Shown: positions 9,389 through 18,105 of the stretch, piece after piece | Layout of the letters: every line of letters starts with the position of its first letter | Numbering within the stretch: the first letter of the stretch is position 1 | DNA from: Usitatibacter rugosus | GTDB lineage: Bacteria > Pseudomonadota > Gammaproteobacteria > Burkholderiales > Usitatibacteraceae | DNA length: 64,000 bases | NCBI RefSeq assembly: GCF_013003965.1 | Contig: NZ_CP053069.1 | Location: forward strand, 1,271,419 to 1,335,418 | Reading direction: 5' to 3' | Notes under the pieces: model-generated | What the model saw: the letters and a program-made list of their open reading frames with translations, nothing else | Databases searched by the model: none | What the model was told of the DNA's origin: nothing | Made by a program: the position numbers and the translations under genes

Positions 9389-10519
9389 TCATTGCGTCCG
9401 ATTGAATTTCTGCGCCCTGCGACCGTTGCCGACCTCGGCCGTATAAAGGTTGCCGGCCGAATCGATGGCGATGTTGTGGATCCAGCGGAACTCGCCGGCC
9501 ATGCGGCCCGGGCGGCCGATGGTGCCCACCACGGCGCCATCGCTGCGGCGAAGCGTGTGCACCTCGCCGTTTGCGCCGTCGGCCACGAACATCCAACGCT
9601 GCTGCGGGTCCTCCGAGAGCACGAGGTCCCAGGCCGAGCCGTTCTGGCGCGTCTGCGGCTCGACGCTGAATTCCTTCACGAACTTGCCGTCCTTCTGGAA
9701 CACCTGGATGCGGTCGTTGGCGCGGTCGCACACGTAGAGCAGGTTGTCGTTCGAGAGGCGCACGCAGTGCACGGGGTTGGAGAACTGCTGCGGGGCCGGG
9801 GCCTTCGGGTCGTACGGTGCCTGCTTGTCGTCGTTCGGTTTGTTGCCGTACGCGCCCCAGTGCCGCTTGTAGGCGCCGGTCTTCGCGTCGGCCACGAGCA
9901 CGCGGCGGTTCTTGTAGCCGTCGGCGATGTAGAGCTCGCCCGCGGCCTCGTCCACGATCATGTGCGCGGGCTTGCCGAGCAAGTTCGGATCGTTGCTGCC
10001 GCCCGTCTTGCCGGGCGTGCCCACCGTCATCAGCCACTTGCCGTCGGGCGTGAACTTGAGGAGGTAGTTGTCGTTGTCGTCCTGCGCGCCGATCCAGACG
10101 TTGCCGTCGGCGTCGACCATGATGCCGTGCTCGTTCTTCGGCCACGGATACTGGTCGGTGCCCGTGCCGCCCCAGCTGCGCAGCAGATTGCCCTGGCGAT
10201 CGAACTCCATCACCGGCGGCGCGGCCTTGCAGCATTTCGTCGTCGGCGGGTTCAACTGCGCGCCCTTCTCGTCGTCCACGAGCGACTTGGGACGATGCAC
10301 GATCCAGATGTGGTCGTTCTTGTCGACGGCGATGCCCGCGACCTGGCCGAGCATCCAGTTCTCCGGCAGCGGTTTCGGCCAGTACGGATCGACGGCGAAC
10401 TTGGGCGTGGCTTCGGGGTTGTGGCCGCGAACCGGCGCGGGCGTTTGCTGCGTGAGCTCGGCGCACGCGGCGGCGAGCACGGCGAGTGCCAGTGAAGCGG
10501 CGATCCGGGTGATTCGCAT
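9389..10519 (-). CDS. NHL/six-bladed beta-propeller lipoprotein
   Basis: 376 residues from ATG 10519, with GGAGGGG just upstream; a further in-frame ATG at 10555 would add residues before the signal sequence. The lipobox is AAAC. The mature region has repeated NHL-type segments such as GQVAGIAVDKNDHIWIVHR and RWIHNIAIDSAGNLYTAEVG, as in peptidyl-alpha-hydroxyglycine alpha-amidating lyase-like proteins. Such propellers can be lyases or binding scaffolds, and no catalytic assignment is made. A close pair, PPTTKCCKA, may form a disulfide or bind metal. Confidence 0.75.
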   Translation of the reverse strand: MRITRIAASLALAVLAAACAELTQQTPAPVRGHNPEATPKFAVDPYWPKPLPENWMLGQVAGIAVDKNDHIWIVHRPKSLVDDEKGAQLNPPTTKCCKAAPPVMEFDRQGNLLRSWGGTGTDQYPWPKNEHGIMVDADGNVWIGAQDDNDNYLLKFTPDGKWLMTVGTPGKTGGSNDPNLLGKPAHMIVDEAAGELYIADGYKNRRVLVADAKTGAYKRHWGAYGNKPNDDKQAPYDPKAPAPQQFSNPVHCVRLSNDNLLYVCDRANDRIQVFQKDGKFVKEFSVEPQTRQNGSAWDLVLSEDPQQRWMFVADGANGEVHTLRRSDGAVVGTIGRPGRMAGEFRWIHNIAIDSAGNLYTAEVGNGRRAQKFNRTQ

Positions 10520-10660
10520 GGTGTCCCCTCCAGGGTCTTGGTCTGTTTTCATCATTCGAACGACTAGCGCTCCATATTAGCCTTCGCGCAATGCCGGGAG
10601 TATTTTGCGTGTGCAGGTGTTTATCGCAGGCCAAACCAACAAATCCATGGAGGAAAGACG

Positions 10661-11143
10661 ATGAGATTCGCCCGATTGGCCGCCCTTGGGGGCGGCATTG
10701 CAGCGCTCACGGCCGGCATCGCGTTCGCGCAGGTTCCGCAGTACGGCCCCAACGTCACGATCGAACAGGCCCGCAAGATGGTTGCGGCCGGCGTCGTCGA
10801 GGCCAAGAAGAACAACTGGCCCGTGGCCATCGCCGTCGTCGACACCGCGGGCCAGCTCGTCGCATTCGAGCGACTCGACCAGACGCAGACCGCGAGCACG
10901 ATGATCGCGCAGGACAAGGCCGTGTCGGCCGCGATGCTGCGCCGTCCGACGAAAGTGATCCAGGACGCGCTCGCCGCCGGCGGCGCGGGCGTGCGATTCC
11001 TCGGGCTGCGTTACGCGAGCCCGGTGGAAGGTGGCATCCCGATCACGGTCGACGGCAAGATCGTCGGCGGCATCGGCGTTTCCGGCGTCACGTCCGAGCA
11101 GGACGGCATGGTCGCCGCCGCGGGTCTCGCCGGCCTGAAGTAA
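10661..11143 (+). CDS. GlcG/HbpS family protein, exported
   Basis: 160 residues with a clear signal peptide ending in AFA, preceded by GGAGGAAAG. The mature part is a complete GlcG/HbpS (heme-degrading-type) domain: AVVDTAGQLVAFERLD, a KAVSAAML segment and the C-terminal GKIVGGIGVSGVTSEQDG block. Members bind haem or small ligands, or accompany oxidoreductases; the ligand here is unknown. It lies 32 nt upstream of the FAD oxidoreductase gene and may be cotranscribed with it. Confidence 0.85.
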   Translation: MRFARLAALGGGIAALTAGIAFAQVPQYGPNVTIEQARKMVAAGVVEAKKNNWPVAIAVVDTAGQLVAFERLDQTQTASTMIAQDKAVSAAMLRRPTKVIQDALAAGGAGVRFLGLRYASPVEGGIPITVDGKIVGGIGVSGVTSEQDGMVAAAGLAGLK

Positions 11144-11175
11144 GCCCGTCACGGCCGTGCCGCTATGATGGCGGC

Positions 11176-12279
11176 ATGGCCGCATTCGACCTCGTCGTCG
11201 CGGGCGCGGGCATCCTGGGCCTCGCCCACGCGCTCGCCGCGACACGCCGGGGCCTGAAGGTCGCGATCGTCGAACGCGACCCGCACGCCCGGCGCTCTTC
11301 CGTCCAGAACTTCGGTTTCGTCACGCTCGCGGGACAGGCGGAGGGCGTGACGCGTTCGCGCGTCCTGCGCTCGCGCGAGGTGTGGCTCGAGGTGACGGAC
11401 AGCGCCGGCATTCCGGTACTGCAGCGCGGGGCGCTCCTCGTGGCTCGGCGCGCCGAGTCGCTCGCCGTACTCGAGGAATACGGCGCCACGCCGAGCGGCG
11501 CTCGCTGCGAGTTGCTTCCGGCAGCGGCGGTGCGCCAACGATTCGCCGCCGCCTCGGCCGGCATCGTGGGTGGCCTTCATTCACCGGACGAGCTTCGCGT
11601 CGAGGCGCGAGATGCGATTCCCGCGATCCTTCGCTGGCTGGAGGAGGCGAAAGGCGTCACGGTGCATCGTGGACGTACGGCGCTCGCGATCGAGGCCAAC
11701 GGTCTTGCAACAGACGCGGGCTTCATCGACGCGGGCGCGGTCGTCGTGGTGCCCGGATCGAATGTCGCCGCGTTCGCACCGGGGCTCGCCACACGGACGC
11801 GCGCGCACGACTGCCGCCTTCAAATGCTGCGCCTGCGCGCACCCGGCGTGGAGCTGCCCGGGGTCGTGATGGGTGACCTGAGCTTCCTGCGCTACGAAGG
11901 CTTTGCCACGCTGCGCTCGGCCGCGGCGTTGCGTGAGCGCGTGGCGGCCGAACAGCCGCGCCATGTCGCCGCGGGCGTGCACGTGATCGTCGCGCAAAGC
12001 GCGGACGGCTCGCTCGTCGTCGGCGATTCGCATCGCTACGATCGCGAGTGCGACAGCGAAGACGAAGCGCTCATCCTCGATGAGTTTGCCGCGCTGGTCC
12101 ATGCGCCCGGAGCCGAGGTAGTCGACCGCTGGACCGGCATCTATCCCGTGGCGGACGCGAAGCCGCTGCTGGCCGAATCGCCCACGCCGCGCTCCCGCGT
12201 GATCGCGGTCACCAACGGCCTGGGCATGAGCACGGGCTTCGCCATCGGCGAGGAAACGATCGCGGAGCTCTTCGGATGA
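11176..12279 (+). CDS. FAD-dependent oxidoreductase, TIGR03364 (phosphonate-cluster) type
   Basis: 367 residues beginning MAAFDLVVAGAGILGLAHA, a GxGxxG dinucleotide-binding motif. An ERDPHARRSSVQNFGFV segment follows, and the protein ends with the DAO-fold VTNGLGMSTGF block. This combination resembles TIGR03364, a family repeatedly found beside phosphonate-catabolism genes and proposed to oxidise substituted aminoethylphosphonates. ATG 11176 is chosen because it directly precedes the FAD motif. The phnW cluster lies about 7 kb upstream, so a link to phosphonate use is plausible but not shown by operon structure. Confidence 0.75.
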   Translation: MAAFDLVVAGAGILGLAHALAATRRGLKVAIVERDPHARRSSVQNFGFVTLAGQAEGVTRSRVLRSREVWLEVTDSAGIPVLQRGALLVARRAESLAVLEEYGATPSGARCELLPAAAVRQRFAAASAGIVGGLHSPDELRVEARDAIPAILRWLEEAKGVTVHRGRTALAIEANGLATDAGFIDAGAVVVVPGSNVAAFAPGLATRTRAHDCRLQMLRLRAPGVELPGVVMGDLSFLRYEGFATLRSAAALRERVAAEQPRHVAAGVHVIVAQSADGSLVVGDSHRYDRECDSEDEALILDEFAALVHAPGAEVVDRWTGIYPVADAKPLLAESPTPRSRVIAVTNGLGMSTGFAIGEETIAELFG

Positions 12280-12794
12280 GCCACGAACCGATCGCTTCGC
12301 CGTCCCCGTGGGTCACGCGCTGGGCGTCGATGATCCGCCCGGGCGGTGCCGTGCTCGACGTGGCGTGCGGTTCCGGCCGGCATGCGCGCTGGCTGGCGGC
12401 CCTCGGCTTCGAGGTGGACGCCGTGGACCGCGATACGTCGCTCTTTACCGGCCCGCCGTCCGGGGTGACCCTGCGCGCCGCCGATCTCGAGGACGGAAGC
12501 CCGTGGCCCTACGCCGGACAGCGGTTCGACGCCATCGTGGTCACGAATTACCTCCATCGCCCCTTGCTGCCCGTGCTGGTGGATTCCCTCGAGCCCGGCG
12601 GCCTGCTGGTCTACGAGACCTTCGCCCGGGGCAACGAACGCTTCGGGAAGCCCTCCAATCCGGCCTTCCTGCTGGCTCCGGGCGAGCTTTTGGACGCCGT
12701 TCGCGGACGATTGAGGGTCATCGGGTACGAGGACGTCACCGTCCTGGAGCCCCGGCCCGCCGCCGTCCAGCGCATGGCCGCCCGGCGCGAATGA
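12276..12794 (+). CDS. Class I SAM-dependent methyltransferase, TehB-like
   Basis: 172 residues. The compact Rossmann fold has VLDVACGSGRHARWLA (motif I, near residue 28), an acidic VDAVDRD loop, and FDAIVVTNYLHRPLLP. It starts with ATGA overlapping the stop of the FAD oxidase gene, so the two are translationally coupled. The substrate is not evident. It is followed by dapA after a 45-nt gap. Confidence 0.8.
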   Translation: MSHEPIASPSPWVTRWASMIRPGGAVLDVACGSGRHARWLAALGFEVDAVDRDTSLFTGPPSGVTLRAADLEDGSPWPYAGQRFDAIVVTNYLHRPLLPVLVDSLEPGGLLVYETFARGNERFGKPSNPAFLLAPGELLDAVRGRLRVIGYEDVTVLEPRPAAVQRMAARRE

Positions 12795-12839
12795 GGTGCT
12801 AAAATCGCGGTTTTTCAAGGCCCGAGAAGCGTGTCTGGA

Positions 12840-13718
12840 ATGTTGGCCGGAAGCCTGGTTGCGATCGTCACCCCCATGCTCGCCGACGGCGGGCTCGATT
12901 TCCCCCGCCTGAAGTCGCTCATCGACTGGCACGTCCAGGAAGGAACGGACGGGATCGTCGTCGTGGGCACCACGGGGGAATCGCCCACCGTCGACTTCGA
13001 CGAGCATCACCGCGTCATCTCCTCTTCGGTGGAGTACGCGGCCGGCCGCGTGCCGATCATCGCGGGCGCCGGCGGCAACTCGACCAAGGAAGCGATCGAG
13101 CTCACCCAGTACGCCAAGAAGGCCGGCGCCAACTACGTCCTGTCGGTCGTGCCGTACTACAACAAGCCGATGCAGGAAGGGCTCTACCAGCACTTCAAGG
13201 CGATCGCGGAATCCGCCGACATCCCCGTGATCCTCTACAACGTGCCCTCGCGCACGGTCGCGGATCTCCAGAACGACACGGTGGTGCGCCTCTCGAAGGT
13301 GAAGAACATCGTCGGCATCAAGGAATCCACCTCGAACATCGAGCGCGTCACCGAGCTCATGAAGCGCGTGCCGAAGGACTTCCTCGTCTTCAGCGGCAAC
13401 GACGACGCGGCGCTCGCCTACGTCCAGTTGGGCGCCCACGGCGTAATCTCGGTGACGGCCAACGTGGCCCCCCGCCTCATGCACGACATGATCGCCGCGG
13501 CGCGCGCGGGGGATTCGCGCAAGGCCATCGAGATCAACAACCGCCTGCTCGGACTGCACAAGAACCTGTTCCTCGAAACCAATCCGATTCCCGTGAAATG
13601 GGCCCTGGCGAAGATGGGGCGCATCGCGGAGGGCATCCGCCTCCCGCTCACACCTTTCGCCGCCCCGCACCACGACACCCTGGCCACCGCGCTTCGCGAA
13701 GCCGGGTGCATCGCCTAG
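12840..13718 (+). CDS. dapA: 4-hydroxy-tetrahydrodipicolinate synthase
   Basis: Condenses pyruvate with aspartate semialdehyde in the lysine/diaminopimelate pathway. ATG 12840 gives 292 residues starting MLAGSLVAIVTPM, the same length and register as E. coli DapA, with GAGAAG 10 nt upstream. An in-frame GTG at 12831 would add three residues. The GTTGE motif, the catalytic tyrosine in YNVPSRT and the Schiff-base lysine in VGIKEST are present. It is followed at 15 nt by bamC, a pairing common in proteobacteria. Confidence 0.95.
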   Translation: MLAGSLVAIVTPMLADGGLDFPRLKSLIDWHVQEGTDGIVVVGTTGESPTVDFDEHHRVISSSVEYAAGRVPIIAGAGGNSTKEAIELTQYAKKAGANYVLSVVPYYNKPMQEGLYQHFKAIAESADIPVILYNVPSRTVADLQNDTVVRLSKVKNIVGIKESTSNIERVTELMKRVPKDFLVFSGNDDAALAYVQLGAHGVISVTANVAPRLMHDMIAAARAGDSRKAIEINNRLLGLHKNLFLETNPIPVKWALAKMGRIAEGIRLPLTPFAAPHHDTLATALREAGCIA

Positions 13719-13733
13719 AACAAGGATTTCCCC

Positions 13734-14909
13734 ATGAAGCACATCCGCCTCGTCGTCCTGCCCCTGTTCGCGTTCCTCCTGATGGCGGGTTGCTCCTCCA
13801 CCGGCAACAAGAGCATGGAATACCGCAGCGCGCAGACCAAGCAGAACAACGCGCCGCTCGAAATCCCGCCGGAGCTCAGCAGCCCGACGATCGACGACCG
13901 CTTCGCCGTCCCCGATCCGAAGGCACAGACCACGTTCTCCACGTATTCGCGCGATCGCGCCGCGGGTCCGCAGATTCCCTCCACCGCGGGCGTGCTTCCG
14001 GCCGTGGACGGCATCCGCGTCGAGCGCTCGGGCAGCCAGCGCTGGCTCGTGGTGAAGACCACGCCGGACAAGGTGTGGCCGGTCGCCCGCGAGTTCTGGA
14101 TCGAGAAGGGCTTCACCATCCAGCGCGAGAATCCGCAGGCCGGGATCATGGAAACGGATTGGGCCGAGGACCGCGCCAAGATCCCGCAGGACGTGATCCG
14201 CCGCACCATCGGCCGCGTGTTCGACGGCCTGTATTCGACGCCGCAGCGCGACAAGTTCCGCACGCGCCTGGAGAAGAGCGCCGACGGCACCTCCACCGAG
14301 GTGTACGTAAGCCACCGCGGCATGGAAGAGGTCTACACCAGCAACGCCGAAGAACGCACGATCTGGCAACCGCGCCCGCCGAACCCGGAGCTCGAGGCCG
14401 AGTTCCTGCAGCTGCTGGCCCTCAAGTTCGGCTACGACGACAAGAAGACCGTCGCCGCGGCGGGCCTCAATCCGGCGACGAAGGCCGCCTCGGCCACCAC
14501 CGGCGGCACGACGCTGCCCACGCCCGAATCGCGCAACGCCGTGCTCGAGAACAACGGCGCCGGCCCGCTCGTGGTGAACGACGGTTTCGACCGCGCCTGG
14601 CGCCGCGTCGGCCTGGCGCTCGACCGCGTGGGCTTCACCGTCGAGGACCGCGACCGCTCCAAGGGCGTGTTCTTCGTGCGCTACATCGACCCGGAAGTGG
14701 ATCTCAAGACGGGCGAGAAGCAGGGTTTCATGGAGAAGCTCGCGTTCTGGAAGCCGGCGCCGAAGGCCGCGCAGCCCCAGTACCGCATCCATGTGGCCGA
14801 CGCCGGCACCAACGTCTCGCAGGTGGAGGTGCAGTCGCAGGCGGGAACGCCCGAGGCGAGCCCCACCGGCAAGAAGATCCTCAACCTCCTGTACGACCAG
14901 CTCAAGTAG
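13734..14909 (+). CDS. bamC: Outer-membrane assembly lipoprotein BamC
   Basis: 391 residues with lipobox LMAGC (Cys20). The unstructured N-terminal segment that contacts BamD follows, with LEIPPELSSPTIDDRFAVPD, the conserved BamC signature. Two helix-grip domains follow (residues about 100-220 and 270-391). It is a lipoprotein of the BAM complex that inserts outer-membrane beta-barrels. AAGGA precedes the ATG. Position directly after dapA agrees with the family context. Confidence 0.9.
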   Translation: MKHIRLVVLPLFAFLLMAGCSSTGNKSMEYRSAQTKQNNAPLEIPPELSSPTIDDRFAVPDPKAQTTFSTYSRDRAAGPQIPSTAGVLPAVDGIRVERSGSQRWLVVKTTPDKVWPVAREFWIEKGFTIQRENPQAGIMETDWAEDRAKIPQDVIRRTIGRVFDGLYSTPQRDKFRTRLEKSADGTSTEVYVSHRGMEEVYTSNAEERTIWQPRPPNPELEAEFLQLLALKFGYDDKKTVAAAGLNPATKAASATTGGTTLPTPESRNAVLENNGAGPLVVNDGFDRAWRRVGLALDRVGFTVEDRDRSKGVFFVRYIDPEVDLKTGEKQGFMEKLAFWKPAPKAAQPQYRIHVADAGTNVSQVEVQSQAGTPEASPTGKKILNLLYDQLK

Positions 14910-14911
14910 GC

Positions 14912-15676
14912 GTGATCCGCTTCGCCTCGCTGGGCAGCGGGAGCTCGGGCAACGCCACGATCGTCGAGCGCGCGGGCACGCGCGTGATGATGGATTGCGG
15001 CTTCGCCCTCGGCGAAACCAAGGCGCGGCTGGAGCGCCTGGGCCTCGCCCCCTCGCAGCTCACCGCCATCGTCGTCACCCACGAGCACGACGATCACCTG
15101 GGCGGCGTCGCGCGCTTCGCCAAGCGCTTCGCGATCCCCGTCTACCTCACGCGCGGTACCGCGCAGTGGCTGCCGGAGGATTTCCCGCTGAGCCTCGTGC
15201 ACATCATCGACTCGCACACCGTCTTCGCGATCGGCGACCTGCAGGTGGAACCCTTCCCGGTCCCGCACGATGCGCGCGAGCCGGTGCAATACGTCTTCGG
15301 CGACGGCGCGTCGCGCGTGGGCGTCGTCACCGACCTGGGTTGCACCACGGCCCACGTGGAAGAAAAGCTGAGCGGCTGCGATGCGTTGGTGCTCGAGTGC
15401 AACCACGACCTCGACATGCTGATGGGCGGGGCGTATCCGGTGAGCTTGAAGCATCGCGTGTCGGGGCGGTTCGGGCACCTGTCGAATCGCGATGCGGGCG
15501 CGATCCTCGCGAACGTGGATTGCTCGCGCTTGAAGCACATCGTCGCGGCGCACCTCTCCAAGCAGAACAACACGCCGGCGCTTGCCATCGCTGCGCTTGC
15601 CCATGCATTGGGTTGCGAGCACACGTGGGTGGGCATCGCGCAGCAGGAGACGGGGTTCGACTGGCGGGAAGCCTAG
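14912..15676 (+). CDS. Metallo-beta-lactamase-fold hydrolase, YycJ/WalJ-like
   Basis: 254 residues beginning IRFASLGSGSSGNATIVE, characteristic of this subgroup. The metal-binding THEHDDHLGG motif follows near residue 57, and later ECNHD and GHLSNRD carry further ligands. Start GTG 14912 lies 2 nt after the bamC stop. Homologues are cytoplasmic hydrolases or 5'-exonuclease-like enzymes; the substrate here is unknown. It is probably the last gene of a dapA-bamC operon. Confidence 0.85.
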   Translation: MIRFASLGSGSSGNATIVERAGTRVMMDCGFALGETKARLERLGLAPSQLTAIVVTHEHDDHLGGVARFAKRFAIPVYLTRGTAQWLPEDFPLSLVHIIDSHTVFAIGDLQVEPFPVPHDAREPVQYVFGDGASRVGVVTDLGCTTAHVEEKLSGCDALVLECNHDLDMLMGGAYPVSLKHRVSGRFGHLSNRDAGAILANVDCSRLKHIVAAHLSKQNNTPALAIAALAHALGCEHTWVGIAQQETGFDWREA

Positions 15677-15695
15677 CGGCTTGCTTTTGGGAGAC

Positions 15696-15870
15696 TCGGG
15701 ACCCCTTGAACCACGGAGGCACGGAGACACGGAGGGCCACGGAGGAATGCTCGAATGAACGTGAGTGACGCGGTCGGTGGCGAATCGCGACTACCCGCAA
15801 CTGACTTCCCTTAAAGCTTTTCTCCGTGGCCCTCCGTGTCTCCGCGCCTCCGTGGTTCAAGGGGTCCCGA
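15696..15870. repeat. 175-bp element bounded by 51-bp inverted repeats (CACGGAG family, copy 2)
   Basis: The left arm at 15696-15746 is mirrored by the right arm at 15820-15870 with two mismatches. The outer ends read TCGGGACCCCTTGAACCAC. The inner region of about 73 bp differs from that of copy 1 (3229-3377), while the arms are shared. It occupies most of the gap between convergent genes and has no plausible gene. Confidence 0.9.
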
Positions 15871-15900
15871 GTGGGTTCAAGCAGCGGTCCACGCAGACGA

Positions 15901-15927
15901 AAAAAAAGCCCGCCGAAGCGGGCTTTT
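15901..15927 (-). terminator. Rho-independent terminator
   Basis: Stem AAAAGCCCGC/GCGGGCTTTT with a 4-nt loop, followed on the minus strand by a run of seven T. It lies just after the stop of the lipoprotein gene at 15945-16274 and ends its transcript. Confidence 0.85.
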
Positions 15928-15944
15928 CCATTCGGAGAACCGAA

Positions 15945-16274
15945 TTACTTCTTCTTCGGCGCTTCCGGAACCTGCGACTTGCCCGCATCAGCCGGGGCGG
16001 TGCCGGCGGCCGGGGGAACCGGGGTCGCGGCAGCCGGAGCGGCGGTGGCGGGAGCAGCAGCGGCAGGAGCAGCGGCGGCCGGGGCAGCAGCGGCGTCAGC
16101 CGGCTTGGCGGCATCGGCAGCGCCGGTGGCGGGCGCGGCGGCGGGGGCTTCGGCGGGCTTCGGAGCCTCGGCCTTGGGGGCGGGGGCGGGAGCCGGCGCC
16201 GGCGGGGTTTCGGTCTTGCCGCAGGCGGTCAGGCCAACGGCGAAAAGGGCGGCGAGAAGGAACTTCGCGTTCAT
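15945..16274 (-). CDS. Ala/Pro-rich low-complexity lipoprotein
   Basis: 109 residues from ATG 16274 with lipobox LTAC (Cys18). Almost all of the rest is an Ala/Pro/Lys-rich repeat (APAPAPKAEAPKPAEAP), ending PEAPKKK. No globular domain. The start of the mature protein, CGKTETPPAPAP, closely resembles that of the lipoprotein at 26108-26572, suggesting related genes. It might serve as an envelope spacer. It has its own terminator. Confidence 0.7.
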   Translation of the reverse strand: MNAKFLLAALFAVGLTACGKTETPPAPAPAPAPKAEAPKPAEAPAAAPATGAADAAKPADAAAAPAAAAPAAAAPATAAPAAATPVPPAAGTAPADAGKSQVPEAPKKK

Positions 16275-16419
16275 GATTCGAGCTTCCTTGGTTGGTTTTA
16301 GCGGTGGATTGTTGTGAGGCGCTTTAATTTTTCGTGACATCCGGGGCTCGCTGCAGTGCAACGAAACGCAGGAACGACCGTAGCCAACCGAAGATTCTAC
16401 CAAAGTTCCCTTTCGGGAG

Positions 16420-16920
16420 TCACAAGCCCAGGGTTGTCGCGGAAACGGCGGGCTCCGTGAGCTCCCAGATCTCCTCGAAGCGCTGCAGGATCGGCAGCGT
16501 GTCCGCGGGCGAGTGCAGTGCAACAATCGCGCGCGGCTGCAGGTGGTGCATCTGGTGCCACACGCTGTGGTCGTCGGCGATCACGAAAGGATCCGCCGCA
16601 TTGCGGGCCTGCGCGAGCGTGCGATGGATCTCGATCGACATGGGGAACTGGCGCAGCAGCGTGAGCAGGCGCGGACACTCGCGCACCAGGTGCTCGGGCT
16701 CGTGCAGCGCGATGTGCAGCCGATGCACGCGGCCGGACACGAAGAAGGCGCGGAGCTGGTCGGCGCGAGCGGGCGAATTGAAGCCGCGGTTGGAAAGCGT
16801 GAAGTCGAAGATGCGAAGCGTGCGCTTCGCGCTGCCGATCACCTGCTCGATCGCCGCGTTCGACTCGGCGATGCCGGAGATCTGCCGGTAGCTCGGCTCG
16901 GGTGTTGCGTTCTCGGTCAT
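16420..16920 (-). CDS. Conserved hypothetical protein coupled to the JmjC hydroxylase
   Basis: 166 residues from ATG 16920, overlapping the stop of the upstream hydroxylase by 4 nt (ATGA). It has an alpha/beta look, with SAKRTLRIFDFTLSNRGF and later FVIADDHSVWHQMH. These faintly recall phospholipase-D-type folds, but no HKD motif is present, so no activity is claimed. Translational coupling suggests a function linked to the hydroxylase. Confidence 0.65.
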   Translation of the reverse strand: MTENATPEPSYRQISGIAESNAAIEQVIGSAKRTLRIFDFTLSNRGFNSPARADQLRAFFVSGRVHRLHIALHEPEHLVRECPRLLTLLRQFPMSIEIHRTLAQARNAADPFVIADDHSVWHQMHHLQPRAIVALHSPADTLPILQRFEEIWELTEPAVSATTLGL

Positions 16921-18047
16921 CGTGCGCTCCCGCCGCCTGGATGGAGGAATCCCTGCACGTACCAGCCGTGCGCGAGGCGCCAGAACGCGGCGCCCGCCTT
17001 CACCGGCCCCGGCAGGGCGCGAGCGTCGGCCAGCGCGCGCAGCTCGCGCGCTCCACCGCCTGCTGCGAGGGCCTCGCCGTTCATGAAGAACATCCTGCCA
17101 GAAAAGAAGAAGCGCGAGCGCCGGTCGAGCACGAGGCCGGCGCGGGATGCGCGGGCCTGGAAGCGCGAGGGCGACAGCGGCTTTTCCGGCGGATCGAAGA
17201 CGACGTGGGCCTTGGGCTCGGAGAGGAAGCGTCCGGCGAACTCCGCGACGTCGCGTTGCGTCCAACGAATGCCGCGCAGCGCCTTCGATGCGTGGTGCAC
17301 CATCTCGCCCGGCACCTCTCCCGCATGGCGCGGCGCTTGCGCGCGCGGATCCGCGTAGTGGCCCGTGGGTGCGAGGCGATCGTGCAGGAAATCGAGGAAG
17401 CCGCCGACCAACTCGCGGTCGCTCGGTGCGCGAAATCCGATCGACCAGGTGAGGCATTCCGTGGTCGCCACGCCGTGGTGCGCGACGCCGGGCGGGAGAT
17501 AGAGCATGTCCCCCGGGCCCAGCTCCCACTCCGATTCTGCTTCGAATCGTTGCAGGATTTTCAGCGGCAGTCCCGGCACGAATCGCACATCCTTGCGAGT
17601 CGACACTTGCCAGCGACGCCGCCCGTGCCCCTGCAGGAGGAAGACATCGTAGGAATCGACGTGGGGGCCGACGGTCCCGCCGGGAACCGCGTAGCTCACC
17701 ATGAGGTCATCCACTCGGGCGTGCGGAATGAAGTCGAAGCGCTCGAGCAAGCTCGCGGCCGCCGCGGAGAAGTGATTGGTGTCCTGCACGAGGACGGTCC
17801 AGTCGCGCTTCGGAAGGCGGGCCAGCGCGCGCGCGGAGAAGGGGCCATGCTCGAGCGTCCACGTCTTGCCGCGGTGTTGTACCAAGCGAGCGCTCGCATC
17901 CGGATCGCCGGCGAGGCGCAGCACCTCGCGGGGCGTGAGCGGATCGGCGAACGAAGGAAACGCGCCGCGTATCAGCAGCGGCTTCTTTTGCCAGTGGCGC
18001 GCGAGGAAAGCGCGGGCATCGAGGCCGCCGAGGAAGCCGTGCTTCAC
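16917..18047 (-). CDS. JmjC/cupin Fe(II)/2-oxoglutarate oxygenase, ribosomal protein L16 arginine hydroxylase-like
   Basis: 376 residues from GTG 18047. The Fe-binding HxD pair is in GPHVDSYD (His129, Asp131), very near the positions in E. coli YcfD/RoxA. The third ligand is probably in GVAHHGVA. The N-terminal LGGLDARAFLARHWQKKPLL block and DMLYLPPGVAHH are typical of the family, which hydroxylates an arginine of L16. A longer form starting at 18107 would run into the divergent bcp gene, and GTG 18056 is another option. It is followed by a coupled small gene. Confidence 0.85.
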   Translation of the reverse strand: MKHGFLGGLDARAFLARHWQKKPLLIRGAFPSFADPLTPREVLRLAGDPDASARLVQHRGKTWTLEHGPFSARALARLPKRDWTVLVQDTNHFSAAAASLLERFDFIPHARVDDLMVSYAVPGGTVGPHVDSYDVFLLQGHGRRRWQVSTRKDVRFVPGLPLKILQRFEAESEWELGPGDMLYLPPGVAHHGVATTECLTWSIGFRAPSDRELVGGFLDFLHDRLAPTGHYADPRAQAPRHAGEVPGEMVHHASKALRGIRWTQRDVAEFAGRFLSEPKAHVVFDPPEKPLSPSRFQARASRAGLVLDRRSRFFFSGRMFFMNGEALAAGGGARELRALADARALPGPVKAGAAFWRLAHGWYVQGFLHPGGGSAR

Positions 18048-18105
18048 AGCTTGCACGTCATGGATTTGGATTAATATTGGTTCGAGAGGTCGAGCGAAAA
18101 ACGCC

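Noticed and set aside
12141-14792. 883-codon open frame on the minus strand
   Set aside because: Antisense to the methyltransferase, dapA and bamC, with biased composition and no recognisable domain.
16020-16200. Tandem-repeat-like G+C-rich block, first taken for a possible repeat array
   Set aside because: It is the Ala/Pro-coding part of a lipoprotein gene; units are irregular and there are no spacers, so not CRISPR.
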